Source of the DNA: Anthoceros angustus
Taxonomy: Eukaryota > Streptophyta > Anthocerotopsida > Anthocerotales > Anthocerotaceae
Direction: 5' to 3'
Length of the DNA stretch: 64,000 nt
Assembly: GCA_010909165.1 (NCBI GenBank)
Contig: VJWM01000068.1
Coordinates: forward strand, 248,001 to 312,000
The position numbers and the translations under genes were made by a program. Of this stretch, positions 56,066 to 64,000 are shown piece by piece. The notes beneath the pieces are model-generated. The model was not told the DNA's origin. It saw nothing but the letters and a program-made list of their open reading frames with translations, and made no database searches. How positions within the stretch are numbered: the stretch's first letter is position 1; each line of letters begins with the position of its first letter.

Positions 56066-57639
56066 GTGATGTCACACTGGCTGCTGACTGATTCAGGGAG
56101 TGCATGAGCTCTAGAGAAACTTGTACAGTACACAGTATTTGATAGCTGACAGTCAATACTCCAACGTCTGCATAGTGCCAGTGCACTGGACAGACTCGCA
56201 TTGAACTTACAGGAGCTTTGTGCAAAGCTAATAACTCACTTGTCAGGAATTTTCTTCGTTTGGTGGAAGACCAGCCTAAGGCTCCGGCTCAGGTATTTAC
56301 TAGACCAGCCTCCGCATAGCTCCTGCGCAGGGATTTGCTTCCTGTTGTGGAAGAGATCAGCAGAGAGCTCCTGCGCAGGGATTTGCTTCCTGTTGTGGAA
56401 GAGATCAGCAGAGAGCTCCTGTGCAGGAAATGTCTAAGTTACTTTATGAAGAGATGTTACCAACAATTAGGTGCTTATCAGCCACTCAAGTCGTTGGAAC
56501 TTGGATGTCGATGCTGGAAATACCTGGTCCTCGAAAACAACATGTGCCTGCGACCGCTCTGGCTTGCTTTCCCCGGATGTGACTCTTGCAGTACCACACA
56601 ATGTACATAGGGACCTATTGAATTCCCACCCGCTCACACAGGCTCTGGTAAGTTGCTGTCCGCCTCCACAGTCATGTCTGGTGGCTATCTTGTCATACCA
56701 CTCAACAGCTTCCTTGCTACCTAGGTCTTCAGTCGTACTGGAATTTTGTAAACAACCCTCTCACGACGTACTTACACACATCCCTCAGGCGACCTCCACG
56801 GTGACCACCCATGAAGAATCCCCAAAAGCCCATAACAAATTTGATTAGAGGCGTTGAACACTACATTCATTGAAAGTACTGGTGAGAGAAGGATGGGGAG
56901 CGTCCTCCCTTGAGGAGCCGCGGGTCCATTGGAACTCCACGGTCGAGCACCCTTGAGTCGGATCCCACTAGGGATGGGGTGTTTTCATCCTGTTGTGAAA
57001 AAGCTCTACTGGGCCGCCTGCTTTCGTGCATCGTGCTGATTTGAGACGAGGATGTGAGCTTTTGTGCATCATCACGACCGGGGGGCCTTTGGAATGTTGA
57101 CAACAGCTTTGAAATGGGTGTGCAGTAGAGAAAAGTTTGAAAGGACGAGTCTCTCACATCGCTTGTTGGTTGTAGATCGGCAGATCATATGAGGCACACT
57201 CTTGTGTCATACCATAGAGACGGAGAGAATCTTTCCTGCTTCTACCTATCAGGTATGGGCCTCTGCTGCCTCTCATGCCTCTTATGGCTACGCTGTCTCT
57301 AATGCTGAACGATCTGCAGGACGATTATCTGTGAATTTTATTGGTGGTATGCGGCATGGTTGTCATGTTCAAAAATCTAACTAGTTACTTGACCAACAAA
57401 ATCTAAGATATTGCCGATAGAGTTTGCTACGGCCGCAATCGACTCGACCAAGACCAATGTGGGGCTCGAACTCCGATTTCGCTGCAACATCTGTCTTCCA
57501 ATATTGAAAGACAAGTAAGATGCGTCCCTCTTACAGTACAGCTAGTTTCATCTCCCTACCATCACGCATGCGCGTCCCAAAACTGCAGAAATAGAGCTAC
57601 CGGAAAGTCCTAACAGTAAATGTTCGGTATAGCGGCCAG
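56066..57639. other. 3' region of the acetyltransferase gene and spacer
   Basis: It includes a 48-bp tandem repeat (separate entry) and an about 35-bp direct repeat (57345-57380 and 57645-57680, sharing GGTTGTCATGTTCAAAAATC). No independent gene recognised. Confidence 0.4.
56317..56430 (+). repeat. 48-bp tandem repeat, just over two units
   Basis: The unit GCTCCTGCGCAGGGATTTGC... repeats exactly, with a third partial unit carrying TGTGCAGG. Because 48 is a multiple of three, every frame through it encodes a 16-residue repeat (for example SSCAGICFLLWKRSAE), but no start or conserved frame supports translation. Confidence 0.85.
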
Positions 57640-60600
57640 CGTGCGGCATGCCAAACGAGGGTTGTCATGTTCAAAAATCCCCGCATATGGAGGATCGATT
57701 TTTACAATATCGGTTTTTCTACTCTTTCCGTCGGGAAAATTTGAAATTTTGGCAGAAAAGCCCAAAACCCACGAATAACCCTAGTAAAGAACTACCTAAC
57801 ACCACCCCTTTCGAAAGATGGCATGGTAATAAACCCAGGATCTCTCACCTCTGGGTCTTTCAGAAGTCCAGCTTTTGCTCACATTGCCGATGGATTCGCT
57901 AGAAGTGGGATGACAAAGGTCGCAAGCTGCTCTTCATCGATTACTCCAATCAGGTCGCCTACAAACTTTTCGACCCACTCTCCTGAGAGGTACTCCTTTC
58001 CCGCAATGTTCACTTCAACGAAGCTCATCTTTTCCACACTTACCTTCATTCCTCAACCACTTCTGACCCTCTACCTGCACCTAGCATCTACGGCCCTTCT
58101 TCCTCACTTGAGTCCCCTCTCGACCTGGAGGGGACCACACATTATGACCTTCCAGTATCCGAATTCTTTCAAGCTCCAGAGGTAACTCACCGCACCTCAA
58201 ATTGCTCCTCAAAGAACCCACGCCCACACAACCAGTAGACCAAGACAAACACAACCGATCTGCAAAACCGGTTCCATCCCAGGTAAGCCAACTCATCCCT
58301 GAGCAACCAGACATCATCCTTCCTGAAGTACATCCACCGGATTCCCAACCTAGCCCATCCTTAAGGCTAAATGATGCAAGTCCAATTGCGCGTGAAGGTT
58401 GCTGGCTATCATCACGTTGACTAGCTTGAGTATCACCCCCGATGGATGCTCTCTTCGAAGTGCGTCCTCATCATTGATCCATACTAACCCCCTTGGTATG
58501 TCTTTATACCCTATGGTCTGAGGCGTTCAGCTCTGACAGCCAAGTCGCGCGAGTTATGCATCTCCACATCAGCCCCTTATATCATGCTATAAACATAAAT
58601 GATTTCAAGTGAGTAGTTCTGACTTCGTTGGAGTAGTAGCTAGCTAGTCCATTTGTACTTCTAGGCCTACTTGTCCTTGGCCTTGATGATTGCTTGCAAG
58701 CAAGCTAGAATATCTCGATAAAACTAATGATATTACAAGTTAATATGATCCAAAGATAAGAATCTAGTTCACCAAAGATAGAAGGTTCAAGCCCTATTCT
58801 ATCATAATTGATATAATTCGCAAAGCAACAAATTGCTTACATTTGCAAGTAATTATACAAGGAAGTGTTAGGGAAAAAGGCCGTTTGTGGTGACAACAGT
58901 GATGTGAGTGCTATATCAACGGAGTGCTAAGTTTGGGAGATGTTTAGTCGTGTAGCAGGCTTTTTAGAAACGAAATACCTCGGAAATAGAGGAGGGGTGT
59001 AGTCTTAATTTGTATAAAGACATCAATGGGTTAAGGCTCCTCGTGAAGTGATAGAACCACCTTTCACTTTGACGGTCCACAAGCTATTGGCCACCAAGTC
59101 ATGAATGGAGGAATCCACCTTCAATTCCGCAAGATTCTTTCACTTGTCCAACGCTCACTTCGACTCAAGAGATACCTGCCAGCTTTCAAGTAGCCAACTC
59201 GAGCATGCCCTATAATGGAGAGCTACTGTCAAGTCTAAGTACAACTCGCTGATACTAAATAAGACATGGAAGCTCACAGACTTGCCATCCGGAAGATAGT
59301 CAATTTCGTGCAAGTGAACATTCACGAGAAAGCTAAACCCTGACGGGACTGTAGCAAGGTACAAGGCACGCCTTGTGGTTCGCGGTTTCACCCAGGTGCC
59401 CAACTTTGACTATGAAGAAAATAAGTTGTTTAACCTTAAGGTGAAATCGACATCGATAAGGATTATATTGGCCTTTGCTTCACAACACCACCTACAAGTA
59501 CACCAGGTTGATGTAAAAACGGCATTCCTCTATGGTACCCTGCACGAGGACATCTATATGCTACGACTACCTGGTTTCGTGTAAGACCCCATGAAGGTAT
59601 GCAAACTTTTGAAATCCATAAACGGGCTCAAGCAATAAGCGTAGGTATAGAACAAAATCGTAAACTTTTATCTGCGGTTTCATTCTATTCACCTCAGACA
59701 CTAGTGTGTACCTCCTCAAGGACAAAAACAGATTTATCATCATCACGCTCTATATGGACGATAACTTCATTCAGCAATGACATATCTTCCGTCCAATACG
59801 TAAAAGACTTTCTTTTCAAAGAGTATAATGTGGTAAACATCGAACCCCTTCGATTTGCCCTCAGAGTGCAATTCGAATACAACCTGGCAAACCACTCATA
59901 CTTCATACACCAAAAGCATAAAGGACGCAAAGCCGATGTCAACTCTAATAGCAATAGGAGATAAGGTCTCTGCCGAAGACTGTCCGACAACATTAGAGGA
60001 ATTACAAGAAATGTCTCAAGTGCCTTACAACGACTCTTCTACTTGTCCATCTGGACAAGACCCGATATCCCTCAAGCTGCGCACATCACTTCAAAATTTA
60101 TGTCCAATCCTGGACGAGCTTATTGGATCAGTGTGAAGCGAGTGTTCCGCTATCTCAAGGCAACAAATCCCTCAGATTAGCATACAGAGGTAACTCTACT
60201 AGCAGATCCAATCGAAGATCAGTTCTAGCCCACCGATTTATTCTGCCATAACCAATCTGCAATAGCAATGACACACAACCCTATATTTCACGCAACGATA
60301 AAGCATGTGGAGATGCAACACCACTTCATCCGCCAACTAGTCCCATACAAGCAGGTTCTACTGCGCCATGTCAACACTTCAGACAACATCTTCGATCTTC
60401 CGACCAAGCGACTCTTGAAGCCCCTACACGATTCAACTCGCGAGTCACTTGATCTTAGCTGTGAGTGAAAGGATTGAAAGTCTCGCGGAAGTGCATAGGG
60501 CCAAAGTAGAAAAGTCGGAGAGGAGGTGTTCTCATTCAATTGTACAGCAAGCTTGCCATTGCATCAGTGTGGAGGAGTTCTTGATGGCAACTTTCCAACC

Positions 60601-60841
60601 ACTTCCACATGATGAAGAAGAAGGTGGATGATTTGGCGGTGTTGATGAGGACGGTTGCCGCGGTCTGGTAGCTCCTCAAGTTGAAGTTAATGCCGCTCAT
60701 CCTCCACCTCCCAGATAAGCATCGATGTTGAGCAGCACTATATACTTAACATCAGGCTAAGGAATAGTTGGATGCAAGCATGAGAGATCGACGCCATGAA
60801 TTTTGAAGCCAGGATATTGGCAAATCCGCAGCGAGAGGGAG
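57640..60841 (+). mobile_element. Decayed Ty1/copia element (integrase end, RT, RNase H)
   Basis: Integrase C-terminal motifs lie at 57790-58030 (PFERWHGNKPRISHLWVF; KWDDK and YSNQVAYKLFDP in shifted frames). Reverse transcriptase lies at about 59330-59770 (YKARLVVRGFTQVPNFDYEE; QVDVKTAFLYGTLHEDIYM; the YMDD catalytic box at about 59750). The RNase H region and C-terminal end lie at about 59860-60470 (KHVEMQHHFIRQLVPYKQV). 58440-59130 shows no element domain and may be linker or an insertion. Frames are broken throughout. The protein words differ clearly from those of the 2-8 kb element, so it is another family. Gag and the 5' LTR were not found. Confidence 0.8.
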
Positions 60842-61120
60842 TGTTGCAGCAGTCTAGTGGTTTAGCGCTTGCAGATCAGATCAGAAGTTTAGGTCACGTT
60901 TCGTATTAAATCATAACTTAAGCCTAGGCGTGCATTTCAATTATGAACACCAATTGCAAAATCATAGATGAGCAGTCGCAACCAGACTCGTGTATATAAA
61001 CCTTCCTGTTGTATAACGTTCTGCAATCGTTTGGTGTTTTCACTTGTAGCTACAAGCTGTTGCTCTTCTTCGAGAAATGTGTGCAACTTTTGTTCCCAAT
61101 TTTATGAGGTCACTGCAACA
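60842..61120 (+). repeat. 3' LTR of the Copia element (279 bp)
   Basis: The segment starts TGTTGCAG and ends CTGCAACA, a perfect 8-bp terminal inverted repeat with canonical TG...CA ends. It directly follows a polypurine tract (GCGAGAGGGAG), lies downstream of RNase H and contains TATATAAACC near 60994. No matching 5' LTR is present in the window. Confidence 0.8.
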
Positions 61121-63299
61121 ATTTGAGAAGCCACATCTAATTTTAGCTCACACCAAGCAGAAACTTGCGATCAGGCCGAACTCCTCGTTGGGCATTCCAT
61201 TATTGATGAATGTGATCTTGTGTGGACCAAGGTGATGTCCACTTGTCACTTATGATGCAAAGCTAATTACTTGAATATTGTACTTGGTTAGGATTTCTGA
61301 TGTATAGCAATTCTATGCAGTTTCAAGCTTTGAAGGAGAGACATTTTCAAGAAATGCAGTATGTGATGAGCATGCTAACACATAAGAGTGATAAGTTAGT
61401 TCCATTTCATCCTTTCCCTCCTTTTGCCTCTCCCTCCCTATCCTCTTCTGCCCTCCATGCCCTCCATGTTGCTGATGCAAGGGTTGGTATATATGGTAAG
61501 TGCTGCAGGCAGAAAACCACTTGAAGCTGTACCACTGCAAACTTCTTTAGCAGATGATTGTGAATTTCTTGTTGCCAAAGCATAAAGTGAGTTGAACATG
61601 GAGGAGATTGAAGTGTTAGACAGGAAAATCGGTCAAATTATGGACTTATATAAGGGAAAGAAGAAACTATCGCAAAATGGAGGCGAGTCCTCTCTTTAGC
61701 CCGTAGAGGAGAAGGCTACTTTGGTGATGTTGAAGGTTGAGCCAATAGACTCGACGTTAGACCAAGTTGTGCATCCCCAAGAAGCTGAGAAGCAGTAGGC
61801 AGAGCAAGGAGTTCACCTGTCTGTAGTAGGACGCCTACGGAAGTGGCTGGTCAACGGGATTAGGGCTAGCCTGGATTGCCCGGTCACCGAAGTCAGGGGT
61901 CTGCGTGCAATTGGAAGAAATCTATAGCGGTTCTTCCACTTGTAGTGGTTCAATACTTCGGTGTTCAGATGTCAATCTTGCTGATCACAGTGCACACCAC
62001 TGCCAGCCAGCCAATGGTTTATCATTCCCAGCCTCTTAATATTCCAATATGGATTGCTTTCTCTTCCTCAACCAGGTCTGTCATTGACAAACTTCAAATT
62101 GCAGGCTATTATCAGTTTTGTGCCTACAACTTATAATGTGCAATATTCTTGCCAAAGCTATCCAATAAACGGATGCAAAGTGAGAGCTTGGGATTATTCT
62201 GAGATTGACAAGAATCCGTTGTTGTGTATGCCTTTTGCTAATGAGTGGATATTTGCCATTTGAAGCCCTGTTAGTAAGAAAGGATATAGGATTTTCGATG
62301 CAGTAGCAGTGAACTTCCCTGCAAAATAATACAACAAAGGTATGCTAATTTACCCAGCCAGGTTCTTCAGCTCGGGAGTTGGTTTGAGAAGTGCAGGGTT
62401 AACAGTTGACAGTAGCCAGTGCTTGGCAATGGCAAGGATGGCCAATCTTCAGGATAATGGCATTTAAAAGTATGTGAACGTGTATTGCACCCCAAAAACT
62501 ATCCGAGGGGGAATGATAAACGCAAGTTAGTAACCTATCCCTGGCCAACACAATACCCATTCGATTTTTACTTGTAACATTTATTGCGGAGAAGGTGTTC
62601 ACCTCAAACACACTCTTCAACAAACCACCCGGTGTCAGCAAGTACATGTTGCATACTAGAGGTTGCCTCCGTGGTCTCCGTGTGACCCTGTGTGATTAGG
62701 GCACATAACACCTCTTTAACGGACTGTCTTAGCGGACTGTTTGCGGAACTGTCTTAACTGTCTGTTTGCTACCAGAATTAATAGCCTATCAGGATGAAAT
62801 AGTGATCTCAGTTTCCACGTTAGACAAATGAACGGCCGGAGCGAAGAATCTGGAGTGGAGAGACGGTAATTTTGAAAACTGCGAACTCGCGCTGGCTCTC
62901 GGACGCTGAAGTGTCGAGGCCAGGGAATGCGGTGACCGGAGACTTCTCTTTGGGACTCAACTGCGGCTAAGATGCAGCTCCGGCCCTGCTTCCTGTGGGA
63001 TAACTTCATAGCAGTCTCAATTTCTTCTCAATCACTTAGTGTCGGTTCAGAGCGTTCAGCTGCACTGAACGTGGGAGACTTGATATTTAGTGTGCGAACT
63101 TCATCCCGGTACCATGGACCTATTCCGCCCTTCACACCAGGTCGAATTCTCACCCTTTGACCGCATCTCCGCATACTTTTTGTCAACATTGCTGCTGATC
63201 ACAAGGGCCTCGATAGTTTTGTACACCTCCTAAAGCATAATCCTATTGTCCAAAGGCAATTGCAGCCACAACAGGTCACAGGTTGGTAAGATTGCCCAG
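61121..63299. other. Region with scattered short frames; nothing assigned
   Basis: A short acidic/coiled-coil-like frame at about 61600 (MEEIEVLDRKIGQIMDLYKG) ends after some 35 codons. 62060-62260 has a frame reading PINGCKVRAWDYSEIDKNP that I do not recognise. No repeat or RNA signal seen. Confidence 0.35.
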
Positions 63300-63531
63300 C
63301 TGCGGGGGGATGCGTCCCGCTAGTTCCTGCGAGTTCCCTTGAAGTTAAGCCACTCTAAACCCTTGGCAAGGTTCCCGATGGCATGGAAGCGGGGATGCTG
63401 CCTTCGAACAAGTTGAAACTGAGGTCCAAAACCTAGAAACTTGTGCTGGCATTGTCGGGAAAGCTTCCTTGCAAACTGTTCCCCGAGAGATTCAAGGAGG
63501 TGAGCAATGGCATGGAGAAGAGCAGACAATG
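63300..63531 (-). pseudogene. Leucine-rich repeat fragment
   Basis: The minus strand reads LTSLNLSGNSLQGSFPDN, then VLDLSFNLFEGSIPASM and LAGRIPPQLGNLTNL in shifted frames. These fit the plant extracellular LRR consensus (LxxLxLSxNxLxGxIP), as in LRR receptor kinases or receptor-like proteins. No signal peptide, membrane segment or kinase is attached. It follows the PPR fragment in the same orientation, making a chimeric reading frame. Confidence 0.6.
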
Positions 63532-63600
63532 TTGATTCTATGAGCAGACAATATGGCATCACGCCCACAGTGGATCTATATTGTCTGCTCATAGAATCAA
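63532..63600. repeat. Perfect inverted repeat (23-bp arms, 23-bp spacer)
   Basis: Arms lie at 63532-63554 and 63578-63600. The right arm is PPR coding sequence in its normal place. The left arm plus about 17 bp of the spacer is a reverse-complement copy of the same PPR segment. It sits exactly between the PPR fragment and the LRR fragment. Confidence 0.95.
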
Positions 63601-64000
63601 AGTACGCTTGCCCCTTGCTCACTAGACCTGTATGACTGCATACTGTTAGAAAACTCAGAAACATGACGCCATCTGGTTGTATGCCATCCTGTCTCATGCT
63701 TACGAACAGGTCAAAGACCTCTTTACTGAGTCCTTGACGTGTGTATCCTGCGACCAGTGCTCTCCAGGTGATAATCTTCCTTTTGGGCAACGCATCAAAC
63801 ACCTGCTGGGCATCAACCATGCTCCCAGCCTTTCCGTACATGTTTATCAAGCCGCTGGCTATAAGCACATCATCTTGAAGGTATTGTACTTTAATATGGG
63901 CGAGTAGCTGCCGTCCCAGGTGCAAAGCTGCTAAATTTGCGCAAACTTGCAGGAGGCAGACAAATGGAATTGAGTCAGGTGCAACAACACCTTCTTGCAT
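63601..64000 (-). pseudogene. Fragment of a second PLS-class PPR gene (runs off the window)
   Basis: The minus strand encodes PPR repeats closely resembling those of the 27.4-29.8 kb gene (FVCLLQVCANLAALHLGRQL; GLINMYGKAGSMVDAQQVFD; FLTVCSHTGLVSKGQAYFDS). The similarity ends at DSMSRQY at the fold-back, where the intact paralogue continues into its last repeats and E motifs. The upstream part lies beyond position 64000. Without S2, E and E+ motifs it is presumably non-functional. Confidence 0.8.

Noticed and set aside
56335-56610. Repeat-containing 91-codon frame downstream of the acetyltransferase gene
   Set aside because: The 48-bp repeat keeps all frames open; there is no homology or splice evidence linking it to the gene.

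Overview
This is nuclear DNA from a land plant. The supporting genes are a long intron-less organellar PPR gene, a six-exon D-type cyclin with an LxCxE motif, a type-B histone acetyltransferase gene with plant-style introns, a Bet v 1/PR-10-type gene, receptor-like kinase sequence with a plant DUF642-like ectodomain, and Ty1/copia retroelements. The style of the PPR proteins and the relic of a bacterial-type N4/N6 DNA methyltransferase make me favour a seed-free plant (fern, lycophyte or bryophyte) over a flowering plant. That placement is inference. No bacterial operons, CRISPR arrays, tRNA or rRNA genes were seen.

Layout. 0.36-1.0 kb: shredded relic of a permuted (beta-class) DNA methyltransferase. 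2.2-8.5 kb: the internal region of one Copia element present twice in tandem with no LTR between the copies, then an LTR-like segment at 8.7-8.9 kb. 9.75-21.2 kb: a rearranged array made from two source blocks, a non-kinase block (two copies) and a receptor-like kinase locus (four copies, only the last with a kinase domain). 21.1-24.5 kb: an older tandem duplication carrying a Bet v 1/PR-10 pseudogene and an apparently intact PR-10 gene. 24.6-25.25 kb: a probable two-exon gene of unknown function (minus strand). 25.6-25.9 kb: a 26-bp minisatellite. 27.1-29.8 kb: a 771-aa PLS-class PPR gene (minus) with a duplicated scrap of its own 3' end downstream. 31.8-33.5 kb: an 845-bp tandem duplication. 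33.5-37.2 kb: AT-rich, no convincing gene. 38-51 kb: GC-rich DNA crowded with 5-8-bp microsatellites, surrounding the cyclin D gene (43.9-45.9 kb, minus). 53.4-56.1 kb: histone acetyltransferase gene (plus). 57.6-61.1 kb: a decayed Copia element with a recognisable 3' LTR. 63.3-64.0 kb: a fragment of a second PPR gene fused through a perfect fold-back to an LRR-like fragment.

The main result is structural. Seven of the eight rearrangement junctions that I could read by comparing copies lie on 6-11 bp of identity shared by the two parental sequences; the eighth is imperfect. They occur in three unrelated loci (Copia tandem, kinase array, 845-bp tandem), and a fold-back inversion joins two gene fragments at 63.5 kb. 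This resembles microhomology-mediated template switching. A caution accompanies it: differences between otherwise identical copies fall mostly at CAG/CTG sites and homopolymers, which could be base-calling error at CHG-methylated DNA, so some broken frames may not be real.

The genes do not form a pathway. The cyclin D, histone acetyltransferase, PPR and PR-10 genes are independent single-copy-looking loci separated by repeats.
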